This document shows, one piece after another, positions 1 to 9,275 of a DNA stretch of 64,000 bases. The notes below the pieces were generated by a model. It made no database searches, was not told where the DNA came from, and saw only the letters and a program-made list of their open reading frames with translations. A program made the position numbers and the translations under genes. Source of the DNA: a bacterium (GTDB lineage Bacteria; Verrucomicrobiota; Kiritimatiellia; CAIKKV01; CAITUY01); the NCBI GenBank assembly GCA_037143175.1, contig JBAWZF010000012.1, positions 1-64,000 on the forward strand, read 5' to 3'. How positions within the stretch are numbered: the first letter of the stretch is position 1; each line of letters begins with the position of its first letter.

Positions 1-26
1 CGATCACATAAGACGGAGGTAAAGCC

Positions 27-302
27 ATGGATGATCTAGAGAAATACATTGAGAAACGGAAAAAGCGGTCCCCCGCTTTTGCGGCTGGATTTGAAACCGG
101 GTACGAACAGTTTAAGATCGGACTCGTCCTTCGTACGGCACGCGAAAAAGCGGGGCTCACGCAGGATGAGGTCGCCACACGCCTGAGCACAAAGAAATCG
201 GCCATCTCCAGGATTGAGAATCACGCGGAGGACATCAGGTTATCCACTCTGGAGAAATTCGCCGAGGCTATTGGCAAACGGTTGACATTGAAAATTGCCT
301 GA
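27..302 (+). CDS. XRE-family HTH antitoxin-like protein
   Basis: A 91-residue protein with a Cro/C1-type helix-turn-helix at about residues 34-88; the recognition part reads LTQDEVATRLS followed by AISRIEN. The size and the charged N-terminal extension fit HigA-type antitoxins, which bind a RelE/HigB toxin and repress their own operon. GGAGG at 15-19 sits well before this ATG. The bases before it (2-22) can be read as the last codons of an upstream gene ending in TAA five bases from the start, which would be the toxin, but too little is visible to name it. Two more toxin-antitoxin loci follow. DNA binding is well supported; the antitoxin role is inferred from context. Confidence 0.8.
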   Translation: MDDLEKYIEKRKKRSPAFAAGFETGYEQFKIGLVLRTAREKAGLTQDEVATRLSTKKSAISRIENHAEDIRLSTLEKFAEAIGKRLTLKIA

Positions 303-330
303 TTGATGAATCCATAAAATGCGAACCACA

Positions 331-369
331 CAATTCTGGCTATCGTCGCTCCGCTCCTCAGCCAGATTG
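331..369. other. Imperfect inverted repeat between two small TA loci
   Basis: The arm CAATTCTGGCT (331-341) is nearly the reverse complement of AGCCAGATTG (360-369), with one bulged T and an 18-base loop. No T-run follows, so it is not a clear intrinsic terminator. It lies in the 124-base gap between the XRE gene and the DUF4258 gene. It could be a regulator site or a relic. Nothing else is recognisable in that gap. Confidence 0.4.
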
Positions 370-426
370 TGAACGTTCGCGAAAATGATGAATGACGCCA
401 ACCAGAACCCTTGGTAATATAACGAT

Positions 427-666
427 ATGGATGAAACGAATCATTTCGGGGACATGCTGCGCGAGCGCAACATTTTGCGGGCTTGGGCACAGCGAGCAGA
501 AGATGAACCTGATCGGGTTGAAGACCATGATGATGGGACTCGACATTTCATCAAGCAAATTCCAGAGAACGATGGGAGATGGTTGCGAGTAGTTGTGAAT
601 ATTGTGGCGTTCCCGAATCGGCGTGTAACCGTTTTTTTTGACCGACGACTGAGGAGAATACAATGA
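427..666 (+). CDS. DUF4258-type small protein, probable toxin partner
   Basis: A 79-residue protein whose core matches the DUF4258 pattern: an N-terminal helix with RERNILRAW, then EDEPDRVEDHDDGTRHF, then GRWLRVVVN and the C-terminal FFDRRLRR. DUF4258 proteins resemble RelE/BrnT-like toxins in size and are often encoded just before a DUF2283 gene, as here. The stop codon overlaps the next start (ATGA at 663-666), so the two genes are translationally coupled. Calling it a toxin is inference from the pairing; the family has little direct biochemistry that I can cite. Confidence 0.75.
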   Translation: MDETNHFGDMLRERNILRAWAQRAEDEPDRVEDHDDGTRHFIKQIPENDGRWLRVVVNIVAFPNRRVTVFFDRRLRRIQ

Positions 667-863
667 GAATTAAAATCGACAAAGACAGTGATGCCCTCTA
701 CTTCCGGCTGGATGACGGACGCATCGTGGAGTCTGAAGAAGTTCGCCCTGGTGTCGTATTGGATTTTGACGCCAATGATCGCGTTGTGGGCGTGGAGTTT
801 CTAGGCATTTCGACCAGAGCCACACCAGAAGAATTGGCGAACTTCCAGTTCCAAACGTCATAA
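663..863 (+). CDS. DUF2283 protein, probable antitoxin partner
   Basis: A 66-residue protein of the DUF2283 family, recognisable by the opening IKIDKDSDALYFRL, the central EEVRPGVVLDFD and the segment VVGVEFLGIS. It is a compact, beta-rich and acidic domain. It starts inside the stop codon of the DUF4258 gene, a layout typical of two-gene toxin-antitoxin modules, and would be the antidote or partner of that protein. GGAGAA at 653-658 serves as ribosome binding site. Family assignment is firm; the functional role is inferred from gene order. Confidence 0.85.
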   Translation: MRIKIDKDSDALYFRLDDGRIVESEEVRPGVVLDFDANDRVVGVEFLGISTRATPEELANFQFQTS

Positions 864-976
864 TACCCTTCCAACCAGCGGTAGCACCATACGGCTCGCA
901 CACTCTCCGATCCTGGCCGCTGACGTTGGCATATCGATATTATTGCGGAATTTAAACTCAATGCTACTATTTATGC

Positions 977-1158
977 ATGACAACCAAAGATAGAGTACTT
1001 CATGCTGTTCAGGAGTTGCCTGACGATAGTTCGATCGAAGACGTCATGGAGCGGCTGTTGTTCATGGCAAAGGTCGAGAGTGGCATCCAGCAGGCGGATG
1101 CCAGCAAAACCATATCTCAGGTCAAGTCAGGGAGAAGATGGCCAAATGGCTGAAGTGA
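977..1158 (+). pseudogene. Frameshifted antitoxin of a ParDE-like pair
   Basis: The ATG at 977 opens a 58-codon frame beginning TTKDRVLHAVQELPDD, with EDVMERLLFMAKVESG downstream. This is the pattern of small antitoxins that precede ParE/RelE toxins. The frame stops early at 1151-1153. Reading one frame over from about 1118-1122 gives GQVREKMAKWLK and a stop at 1156-1158, which is the usual ending of this family. One missing base near 1119 would join the two halves, so the gene looks inactivated by a 1-bp deletion. The expected start of its toxin partner overlaps the end. It could still yield a shortened protein. Confidence 0.55.
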
Positions 1159-1248
1159 AGTGGACGGGCATTGATAAATGCAGTGGCTCGTATGGCGGAT
1201 GAAAATCGTCGGCTAGGGTATCCCGTTGCCGTAACGCAACATGCCTAG
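1146..1248 (+). pseudogene. Remnant of a ParE/RelE-type toxin gene
   Basis: An ATG at 1146 overlaps the end of the broken antitoxin, as expected for a ParDE-type pair, and begins MAEVKWTG, like the first strand of ParE toxins. The similarity stops after about eight codons and the frame closes at 1200-1202. In another frame (TTG at 1171 to TAG at 1246-1248) the text INAVARMADENRRLGYPVAV looks like the tail of some other small protein. The simplest reading is a deletion that removed the toxin body and joined two gene fragments. Low certainty, because the pieces are short. Confidence 0.4.
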
Positions 1249-1334
1249 ATGGCCGTAAATGGGAATGTTGTAATCTGCTGACATTGACTTCTGCGACATT
1301 TCGTCACCTTTGGCGTCTCTTTGATTAACGTAGA

Positions 1335-1360
1335 GCGACATAATGTCTCCATGATGTCGT
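1335..1360. promoter_or_regulatory. Near-perfect palindrome upstream of dnaK
   Basis: GCGACATAATG (1335-1345), TCTC, CATGATGTCGT (1350-1360) form an 11-bp inverted repeat with one mismatch and one G-T pair. It lies about 185 bases before the dnaK start, in a gap (1249-1542) with no gene. It does not resemble the CIRCE element bound by HrcA, and no T-run follows it. It could be an operator for dnaK or a leftover of the upstream accessory patch. I could not find a convincing promoter in this gap. Confidence 0.4.
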
Positions 1361-1542
1361 CTTTAATAAATGATAAACAGATAGTGAAAAAGTTTTAACT
1401 CGTTAATTGATAGATGTTTATCGTTCTATTTATGAGCTGCTTGCGTTATGATGGCACGCTCATTGCTTAGGTAAAATCATGTCATTCAATATGAAATCTT
1501 TTTCGCACTGTTTTGTTGCGATATATCGGAAGGAGTTGGCTT

Positions 1543-3465
1543 ATGGCTAAGGTATTAGGAATTGATTTAGGAACGACGAATTCTTGTATGGCGGTCATGG
1601 AGGGTGGTGAGCCTGTTGTGATCCCTAACGCTGAGGGAATGCGGACGACGCCTTCCATTGTGGCGTTCACCAAGACGGGTGAACGGTTGGTCGGGCAAGC
1701 GGCAAAGCGCCAGGCGATCACGAACTCCCAGAGCACCATTTATTCGATTAAGCGGTTCATGGGTCGTAAATTTGAGGAGGTCGCCCGCGAGATCTCGTTG
1801 GTGCCTTACAAAGTCGTTAAGGCCAAGAATGGTGATGCCCATGTTCAAGTGGGTGATAATCTGTATTCGCCGCCGGAAATTTCCTCGATGATCCTTCAGA
1901 AAATGAAGGCGGATGCCGAGGCCTATCTGGGCGAGAAGATCACCCAGGCGGTCATCACGGTGCCGGCTTATTTCAACGACAGTCAGCGTCAGGCGACCAA
2001 AGATGCGGGGCGCATCGCCGGGTTGGAAGTTTTGCGCATCATCAACGAGCCCACCGCCGCCTCGTTGGCCTATGGGCTTGATAAGAAGAAGGACGAGAAA
2101 ATTGCCGTCTACGATTTGGGTGGCGGTACGTTTGATATTTCCGTTCTGGATATCGGTGAAGGCGTCTTCGAAGTCAAGGCGACCAATGGTGACACTCATC
2201 TCGGGGGTGACGATTTTGATGACACCATCATGACGTGGCTGGCGAATGAGTTCAAGAAGGAGCAGGGGATTGACCTGACCAAGGATCCCATGGCTAAGCA
2301 GCGTCTCAAAGAGGCCGCTGAAAAGGCCAAGTGCGAATTGTCGAGCGCTTTGAGCACCGACATCAATCTTCCCTTTATCACCGCCGATGCTTCTGGTCCG
2401 AAGCATTTGAATGTGACCCTCTCCCGTGCCAAGCTGGAGCAGTTGGTCGACCCCTTGATTGAACGCACGATGCAGCCTGTGAAGAACTGCATGAAGGATT
2501 CAGGTCTTTCGACGGTTGATGAAGTGGTCCTCGTGGGCGGTATGACGCGTATGCCCAAGGTTCAGGAAATGGCCAAGAATCTTTATAATAAAGAACCCCA
2601 CAAGGGTGTGAACCCGGATGAAGTCGTGGCCGTTGGCGCCTCAATTCAGGGCGGTATTCTCAAGGGCGAAGTCAAGGATGTGCTTTTGCTCGACGTGACG
2701 CCTCTCTCCCTGGGTATTGAGACCCTAGGCCGTGTGTTCACCGCGTTGATTGAGCGGAATACGACCGTGCCCACGAAGAAGACGGAAATTTTCAGTACGG
2801 CTTCGGATAATCAGCCGTCAGTGGAAATCCACGTTCTTCAAGGTGAGCGCAAGATGGCGGACCAGAACAAGACCATTGGCCGGTTCCATCTGGATGGCAT
2901 CCCTCCTGCCGCGCGTGGTGTGCCGCAGATTGAAGTGACCTTCGATGTGGATGCGAACGGAATTCTCCATGTGTCCGCCAAGGATCTGGGAACCGGGCGT
3001 GAGCAGAAGATTACGATCACAGCCTCCAGCGGGTTGACGGATTCCGAGATCAAGGAAATGGTTAAGGATGCCGAGGATCACGCGGATGAGGATCGCAAGA
3101 ATCGCGAAACGGCCGAAACCCGCAATATGGGCGACAATCTGGTTTACCAGACTGAGAAACTGATAAAGGATCAGGGCGCCAAGATGACGGACGACAAGAA
3201 GAAGCCGGTGGAAGCTGAACTGGAGAAGCTGAAAGAGGCGCTCAAGGGCAGTGATAATGATGCCATCAAGGCGGCCATTGAGGGCGTCAACACGGTGATG
3301 CAGGCATTCACCGCCGAGATGTATGCACAAGCCAAGACACAGCATCCTGGTGGCGGGGTAGGGGATGCCGAGCCGGGGGCGGATGCAGGCGCCAAAGGCA
3401 AGGGCGGCAAGGATGATGTGATTGATGCCGATTTTGAAATGGTGGATGAGAATAAGAAGAAGTAA
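1543..3465 (+). CDS. dnaK: Chaperone DnaK (Hsp70)
   Basis: A 640-residue Hsp70. The nucleotide-binding domain opens with GIDLGTTNS (residues 6-14); the phosphate loop [11 protein letters not shown] and the adenosine motif VGGMTRMP follow, then the substrate-binding domain and a Gly/Ala-rich tail ending in [16 protein letters not shown]. It is an ATP-driven chaperone for unfolded proteins, working with DnaJ and GrpE; dnaJ lies far away at 59225. I chose the ATG at 1543 because AAGGAG (1530-1535) precedes it and the protein then begins [10 protein letters not shown] like other DnaKs; a longer frame upstream adds ten unrelated residues. groES follows after 68 bases, so a heat-shock operon is likely. 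No CIRCE element is visible. Confidence 0.98.
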   Translation: MAKVLGIDLGTTNSCMAVMEGGEPVVIPNAEGMRTTPSIVAFTKTGERLVGQAAKRQAITNSQSTIYSIKRFMGRKFEEVAREISLVPYKVVKAKNGDAHVQVGDNLYSPPEISSMILQKMKADAEAYLGEKITQAVITVPAYFNDSQRQATKDAGRIAGLEVLRIINEPTAASLAYGLDKKKDEKIAVYDLGGGTFDISVLDIGEGVFEVKATNGDTHLGGDDFDDTIMTWLANEFKKEQGIDLTKDPMAKQRLKEAAEKAKCELSSALSTDINLPFITADASGPKHLNVTLSRAKLEQLVDPLIERTMQPVKNCMKDSGLSTVDEVVLVGGMTRMPKVQEMAKNLYNKEPHKGVNPDEVVAVGASIQGGILKGEVKDVLLLDVTPLSLGIETLGRVFTALIERNTTVPTKKTEIFSTASDNQPSVEIHVLQGERKMADQNKTIGRFHLDGIPPAARGVPQIEVTFDVDANGILHVSAKDLGTGREQKITITASSGLTDSEIKEMVKDAEDHADEDRKNRETAETRNMGDNLVYQTEKLIKDQGAKMTDDKKKPVEAELEKLKEALKGSDNDAIKAAIEGVNTVMQAFTAEMYAQAKTQHPGGGVGDAEPGADAGAKGKGGKDDVIDADFEMVDENKKK

Positions 3466-3533
3466 GGACAATACGCGGGGCGACTGGTTAGCCGCTGCGA
3501 AGAAGTAGAAACAAGAAAAGGAGAACCAAATAG

Positions 3534-3821
3534 ATGAAGATTAAGCCGTTAGGTGACCGGGTTCTGGTTGAGCCCAAGAAGGAATTGGAAGTCAAAAAGG
3601 GCGGGATTATCATTCCCGACAGTGCGAAAGAAAAACCAACCGAAGGAACAGTGATTGCCATCGGTACCGGCAAGCGCGATGAAGATGGAAAGTTGATCCC
3701 GTTCACCGTCAAGGTGGGCGACACAGTGTTGATGCCCAAGTACGGCGGCACTGAAGTCAAGATCAACGACAAAGAATACCAGATCATGCGCGAAGAGGAT
3801 ATCCTCGGCATCGTTGAGTAA
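3534..3821 (+). CDS. groES: Co-chaperonin GroES
   Basis: A 95-residue Hsp10, the normal length. It starts [14 protein letters not shown], carries the mobile loop at about residues 17-33 ([15 protein letters not shown]) and ends DILGIVE. It forms the heptameric lid that closes the GroEL chamber in the cytoplasm. AAGGAG at 3518-3523 gives a good ribosome site. groEL begins 43 bases downstream, the standard groESL order, and dnaK is just upstream, so the three genes are probably expressed together. Confidence 0.98.
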   Translation: MKIKPLGDRVLVEPKKELEVKKGGIIIPDSAKEKPTEGTVIAIGTGKRDEDGKLIPFTVKVGDTVLMPKYGGTEVKINDKEYQIMREEDILGIVE

Positions 3822-3864
3822 TTTTTGGATAATTCTGAAGTAACAATAAAAGAAGGAAAAAACA

Positions 3865-5514
<1,650 letters not shown>

Positions 5515-5555
5515 GCCCGTATCAATAAACCGTTTATAGAAAACGGTTGACCTGT

Positions 5556-5597
5556 GTAAACGGGGCGCATACACTGCGCCCCGTTTACTTTTCTTTA
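5556..5597 (+). terminator. Intrinsic terminator after groEL
   Basis: GTAAACGGGGCGCA (5556-5569) pairs perfectly over 14 bp with TGCGCCCCGTTTAC (5575-5588) around a 5-base loop, followed by TTTTCTTT. A smaller perfect 8-bp hairpin (AACCGTTT at 5528-5535 with AAACGGTT at 5541-5548) lies just before it. It should end the dnaK-groESL transcript and insulate rpoZ. Confidence 0.92.
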
Positions 5598-5611
5598 TAT
5601 GGAGGTGGATT

Positions 5612-5848
5612 TTGAACGCAGAACTTATTGAACAAGCCAAATTGAAGATGACGTCGGTGCCATTGCTGGTAAATATGATCTCAAGGCGCGTGCGTCAGTT
5701 GAATGCCGGAATGCGGCCTTATCTCAAGCCCTTGACCCCGAATGAAGAGAAGGTGGACATTGCCCTGCGTGAAATTATTGAGGGTAAGTTGACCGCCGAA
5801 ATCGGATTCTTTGATCCGTCATCTCCGGGTGCTGCTTCCAGTCATTAA
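5612..5848 (+). CDS. rpoZ: RNA polymerase omega subunit
   Basis: A 78-residue protein matching the omega subunit: the segment VPLLVNMISRRVRQL is the conserved N-terminal helix pair, followed by KPLTPNEEKVDIALREI, the usual second conserved block. Omega binds the beta-prime subunit and helps assemble RNA polymerase. The start is a TTG, chosen because a full GGAGG (5601-5605) sits seven bases before it and no ATG is available before the conserved part. smpB follows 14 bases later, so the two are probably co-transcribed. Confidence 0.85.
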   Translation: MNAELIEQAKLKMTSVPLLVNMISRRVRQLNAGMRPYLKPLTPNEEKVDIALREIIEGKLTAEIGFFDPSSPGAASSH

Positions 5849-5862
5849 ACTGGAACTGTTTC

Positions 5863-6339
5863 ATGGCGGCCGCTAAGGATAAGAAAGAGGCGGACAAAAC
5901 CGCCACCAATCGCAAGGCGTTTCACGACTATTTTGTTGTGGAACGTATTGAGGCTGGGATCGAACTGCTGGGAACCGAAGTCAAGTCGGTGCGTGGTGGT
6001 AATGTGACCCTCACCGGCGGCTACGCGACTATTACAGCAGCAGGACGTGTGGTGTTGACTGATGTCCACATCGCTCCGTATGAGTGCGGGAACCAGTTCA
6101 ATCATGAACCGACACGTCCCCGCACCTTGCTTTTGAATCGTAAAGAGATTGAAAAGCTGAAAACTAAAATTGCCCAGCACGGGTACACGCTGGTTCCTCT
6201 GAAAATGTATTTCCATAAGCGTTGGGCCAAGGTCGAATTGGGGCTATGCAAAGGGAAGCAGGATGGGGATAAACGGGATACCCTGCGGAAAAAGGATGCG
6301 GATCGGGAAACTCGTCGCGCCATGTCGCGTGATTGGTAG
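5863..6339 (+). CDS. smpB: SsrA-binding protein SmpB
   Basis: A 158-residue SmpB. Landmarks are the N-terminal NRKAFHDYFVVERIEAGIEL, the GTEVKSVR motif, the central ECGNQFNHEPTRPRTLLL and the basic tail with KRDTLRKKDADRE, which enters the ribosome's decoding centre. It binds tmRNA and brings it to stalled ribosomes. The tmRNA gene itself is not visible in this window. Length and start are normal for the family. It lies downstream of rpoZ and upstream of tatA on the same strand. Confidence 0.97.
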   Translation: MAAAKDKKEADKTATNRKAFHDYFVVERIEAGIELLGTEVKSVRGGNVTLTGGYATITAAGRVVLTDVHIAPYECGNQFNHEPTRPRTLLLNRKEIEKLKTKIAQHGYTLVPLKMYFHKRWAKVELGLCKGKQDGDKRDTLRKKDADRETRRAMSRDW

Positions 6340-6399
6340 TTGGTGATCGCTTTATTTTTCAGGTAAGGTGTGGGTGTCCAATTACGAAAGGGTGGTATT

Positions 6400-6591
6400 A
6401 TGCGTAATTTAGGTTGGCCTGAATTATTGGTGATTCTCCTGGTGATCGTGGTGTTGTTTGGCGCCCGCAAACTTCCTGATTTGGCTCGTTCTCTGGGGAA
6501 AAGCCTCAGCGAATTCAAGAAGGGCCGTGATGAGGCCGCGAAACCGGGTCCGACGGATACCGGGAAGAAGGATGAAGACAGTAAGCAGTGA
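6400..6591 (+). CDS. tatA: Sec-independent translocase protein TatA
   Basis: A 63-residue protein with the classic TatA plan: a short transmembrane helix (about residues 5-22, [18 protein letters not shown]), the [23 protein letters not shown] amphipathic helix and a charged, disordered tail. It oligomerises to form the pore of the twin-arginine export route. I chose the ATG at 6400 (AAAGGGTGG just upstream) over an in-frame codon 30 bases earlier. No tatC is near, so it is an isolated copy. Its last codons lie inside a 7-bp-period repeat array that runs into the converging gene. Confidence 0.93.
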   Translation: MRNLGWPELLVILLVIVVLFGARKLPDLARSLGKSLSEFKKGRDEAAKPGPTDTGKKDEDSKQ

Positions 6592-6625
6592 GCAGTCGGT
6601 CATGCTTACTGGCTGCTGCTTACAG
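6577..6625. repeat. 7-bp-period array, head to head, between converging genes
   Basis: Reading in sevens from 6577: GACAGTA, AGCAGTG, AGCAGTC, GGTCATG, CTTACTG, GCTGCTG, CTTACAG. The first three units carry CAGT and the last three carry the complementary ACTG/CTG words, so the array can fold on itself. It covers the last codons and stop of tatA and reaches the stop of the converging TPR gene (6620-6622). The same word family is found at 34201 and 51351. Confidence 0.65.
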
Positions 6626-7282
6626 TTTGATGCTTGGCCGACGGGCCTCGGAATCAAGTTGCTTCAGGGCCTCATTCACATCGTTCAGCCACGGGCTCTT
6701 GGGATTGCTGGCCAGAAAATCCTCATAGGTAGCGCGGGCCTCGACGTAACGCTTCAAATCCTGCAGGCATCGCGCTTTTCCGAATATCGCCATGGGCATC
6801 AGAAAGTGCTGGGGATGCTTGGCGGCAAATTGAGTAAAGGCCGTTAATGCAACTTCTGTGTTGCCCAGCCCCTCGGTACAATGGATTTTTCCCAGTTCAG
6901 CCATGGCAGCCATGGGGTGATCGGGATATTTCGATAGGAATTCCTGATAGTTGGACTGAGCCGCTACAAAGTCGCTGTTGTCATACTGAGCCTTAGCCAA
7001 TTGTAGCAGGGCTAATTTGGTGGCTGAGGTGTTCGGATACTGTGTGAGGATTGATTGCAGTGCCTGACTGTTGCGGGCTTCCCCGAGCATCCTGGAGGCT
7101 TTCTCTTCGTTATTGGCGTTGTTGGATCGGTAGAGTATCACCGCGAGAATCAAGATGGCTGCAATCCCGCCTGTAACAAGCCAGTTCCGCCATTCCGCAC
7201 CCGTTGACTCCAATGAAGCTCCTAGTTCGTGTCCAATCGGTTGCCCATGGTTCGGTTCATTATTATTTGTCATGATGATCAA
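6620..7282 (-). CDS. Membrane-anchored TPR protein (YfgM-like)
   Basis: A 220-residue protein (216 if the second Met is used). After a short polar N-terminus it has one transmembrane helix (about residues 34-50, WLVTGGIAAILILAVILY) and then a series of tetratricopeptide-like helical pairs to the end, for example AKAQYDNSDFVAAQSNYQEFLSKYP and ARCLQDLKRYVEARATYEDFL. The plan matches YfgM/CpoB-like periplasmic scaffold proteins held in the inner membrane. The partner is unknown. It converges on tatA with a repeat array between them. Function beyond protein-protein contact cannot be stated. Confidence 0.8.
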   Translation of the reverse strand: MIIMTNNNEPNHGQPIGHELGASLESTGAEWRNWLVTGGIAAILILAVILYRSNNANNEEKASRMLGEARNSQALQSILTQYPNTSATKLALLQLAKAQYDNSDFVAAQSNYQEFLSKYPDHPMAAMAELGKIHCTEGLGNTEVALTAFTQFAAKHPQHFLMPMAIFGKARCLQDLKRYVEARATYEDFLASNPKSPWLNDVNEALKQLDSEARRPSIKL

Positions 7283-7477
7283 TCCCTTTACGTCTGAAAA
7301 GTTCAGGCATTTAATACGGGTATGCCGGTTGAAGCAAGATCAAAATCTGAAACTCGTTATTCGTATTGTAGAGGCGGCGATCATTGGGCTGGTGTGGAAG
7401 ATTCTTGAATTGATGGTTTCGCTTTTGTTACGTTAACTCCTGTTCAATGTCATTCAAATGAGTATGAGGAGGCTATT

Positions 7478-7999
7478 ATGAGCGTACGAAGACTTAAGGC
7501 TGCAATTCGCGATGTGCCTGATTTTCCCCACCCAGGAATCATGTTCAAGGATATTACGCCGGTTCTTAAGGATCCGAAACTGTTTCGGGCTGCAGTCGAT
7601 TTGTTCGCCAAACGCCATCGAGACAAGGGTATTCGCAAAATTGCGGTGATTGACGCCCGTGGTTTCTTGTTTGGTGCCGCCTTGGCTTATAAGTTGAAAG
7701 CTGGCGTTGTACCGATCCGGAAAAAAGGGAAATTACCCTATCAGACTTATGAAGAAAGCTATGAACTCGAATATGGTTCGGCCACGCTGGCCATCCATAT
7801 CGATGCCTTTTCGCCTGGCGAGCCCGTCGTGTTGGTGGATGACCTTCTGGCCACTGGAGGGACGGCCTTGGCCTCCGCAAAGCTCATCGAGCGGGCTGGG
7901 GGGAAGGTGGAGGAAATAGACTTTCTCGTCGAGCTTGGATTCCTGAACGGGCGTGAGAAGCTTGGCGGCTATAACTTGTTTGCCCCAATCAAATATTGA
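7478..7999 (+). CDS. apt: Adenine phosphoribosyltransferase
   Basis: A 173-residue type I phosphoribosyltransferase, the usual Apt length. It has the N-terminal IRDVPDFPHPGIMFKDITP, the segment RGFLFGAALAYKL, the flexible loop with EYGSATLAIH and the PRPP-binding motif VVLVDDLLATGGTA. It salvages adenine with PRPP to AMP in the cytosol. GAGGAGG (7466-7472) precedes the ATG. The 3' end overlaps the converging DJ-1 gene by 11 bases. Confidence 0.97.
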   Translation: MSVRRLKAAIRDVPDFPHPGIMFKDITPVLKDPKLFRAAVDLFAKRHRDKGIRKIAVIDARGFLFGAALAYKLKAGVVPIRKKGKLPYQTYEESYELEYGSATLAIHIDAFSPGEPVVLVDDLLATGGTALASAKLIERAGGKVEEIDFLVELGFLNGREKLGGYNLFAPIKY

Positions 8000-8537
8000 G
8001 GCCAATGCTCTCGGAAATGGCTTGAGCCTTGGCGGCGTTGTCCACGAGGCGCACCAGGGTTAGTGCGAAGTCAAAAGTGGTTCCGGCTCCATGACTTGTG
8101 ACAATACGGCCATCAACGACGGTAGGTGCCGTGAGCCTTGGCGTGACGGTGAGTCGGCTGGCGACGCCCGGATGGCAGGTTACATTTCTACCAGTCAGAA
8201 TTCCCGCCGCCTGCAAGGTAAGGGGTGCTGCGCAAACGGCACCGATCCATTTTCCTGCCTGATGAAATTCTAGAATGGTTGCCAATAATGGCTTAAAATT
8301 AAGGAATTTCTCCACTCCCGGTCCGCCTCCAGGGATCATCAGAATATCATACTCGGAGGGGATAATTTCGGCCCATTGTTTGTCTGGTATCAGGCGGACA
8401 CCGCGCGATGCCGTTAAAATCCCTTGTTCAATTCCCGCCACGGTGACTCCCCACTGGGCACGGCGTAGGATATCAATAATGATAACCGCTTCCATTTCCT
8501 CGGTGCCATTGGCGATGGGGACAAGAACGTTAGGCAT
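7989..8537 (-). CDS. DJ-1/PfpI family protein (YajL/ThiJ-like)
   Basis: A 182-residue class I glutamine-amidotransferase-like protein of the DJ-1 group. The nucleophile elbow is GAVCAAPL with Cys102, the helper Glu is in GTEEMEA (residues 11-17), and the last strand contains TSHGAGTTFDFAL. Relatives act as glyoxalases or deglycases, or as redox-sensitive chaperones; which one applies here cannot be told. I chose the internal Met at 8537 because the family begins with a strand such as PNVLVPIANG; the longer frame overlaps the upstream gene. It follows the YugP gene by 13 bases and converges on apt. Confidence 0.88.
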   Translation of the reverse strand: MPNVLVPIANGTEEMEAVIIIDILRRAQWGVTVAGIEQGILTASRGVRLIPDKQWAEIIPSEYDILMIPGGGPGVEKFLNFKPLLATILEFHQAGKWIGAVCAAPLTLQAAGILTGRNVTCHPGVASRLTVTPRLTAPTVVDGRIVTSHGAGTTFDFALTLVRLVDNAAKAQAISESIGLNI

Positions 8538-8550
8538 AGGCTTGAATTCC

Positions 8551-9246
8551 CTAGTCGTTTCTCCGCCCCCCGAGCAGACCAGCACGGTAGAGATAGTAGA
8601 GCAGGGTGAGCAGGGCGGTGATGGCTGATGCCACGTAGGTCAAAAAGGCGGCATTCAGCACCCGTCCAGCGTCTTCCTGTTCGCGGATACTGACGATCCC
8701 TGATGAAACCATGAGTTTTTTGGCTCGCGCACTGGCATCCCATTCAACTGGCAGGGTGATCAGCGAGAATACAACCGTGATACTGAAAAGGATGACACCG
8801 ATTAGAATCATTTTCGGGTTGTGCATAAACATACCCAGCAGAAAGAAGATATAAGAGCCCCAACTGCCAATCTGGGTTGCTGGAACCAAAGAAGAACGGA
8901 GGCCCAACCAGACGTAGGCTGAAGCATGTTGTAACGCATGACCGGCTTCATGGCAGGCCACCCCAATGGCCGAGAGGGATGTGGAGTCATAAACGCCCTC
9001 CGACAAACGCAGGGTGTGGGAGGTAGGATCATAATGATCGCTTAAAAAACCACTGGCCCGTTCAATTTTAACATTTGTTACGCCGTTCCGGGCAAGCATC
9101 TGGCGTGCGGCTTCCGCTCCGGTCATGCCGGAGGCGGCCATGGTTTGCGAATAGTGCGCAAATGTGGATTTAACTTTGAAGGTGGCAATCAAAGCCAGCA
9201 CCATGCCTGGCCCGATAAATAAAAAATACAGAGGATCGAAAAACAT
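8551..9246 (-). CDS. YugP-family zinc metallopeptidase (membrane)
   Basis: A 231-residue membrane protein with the zinc protease motif HEAGH at residues 99-103, preceded by SAIGVAC. There is an N-terminal hydrophobic segment (about 4-22) and three further transmembrane stretches after the motif (about 122-137, 145-165, 205-222). Gly-Phe-Leu-Ser-Asp-His and the DPTSHTLRLSEGVYDS block are typical of the neutral zinc metallopeptidase 2 (YugP) family. The natural substrate is unknown in the family. It lies directly upstream of the DJ-1 gene and downstream of pta on the same strand. Confidence 0.9.
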   Translation of the reverse strand: MFFDPLYFLFIGPGMVLALIATFKVKSTFAHYSQTMAASGMTGAEAARQMLARNGVTNVKIERASGFLSDHYDPTSHTLRLSEGVYDSTSLSAIGVACHEAGHALQHASAYVWLGLRSSLVPATQIGSWGSYIFFLLGMFMHNPKMILIGVILFSITVVFSLITLPVEWDASARAKKLMVSSGIVSIREQEDAGRVLNAAFLTYVASAITALLTLLYYLYRAGLLGGRRND

Positions 9247-9275
9247 GGTTTATAACCTCCTGATCATTGTCGGTT

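Noticed and set aside
1249-1542. CIRCE element or sigma-32 promoter before dnaK
   Set aside because: The TTAGCACTC/GAGTGCTAA pair is absent and no CTTGAA/CCCAT-type pair with correct spacing was found.
7329-7436. A 35-codon hydrophobic frame (TTG start) before apt
   Set aside because: It has no ribosome site and a rare start, and part of the frame overlaps the promoter region of the TPR gene. A real membrane peptide cannot be excluded but is not supported.
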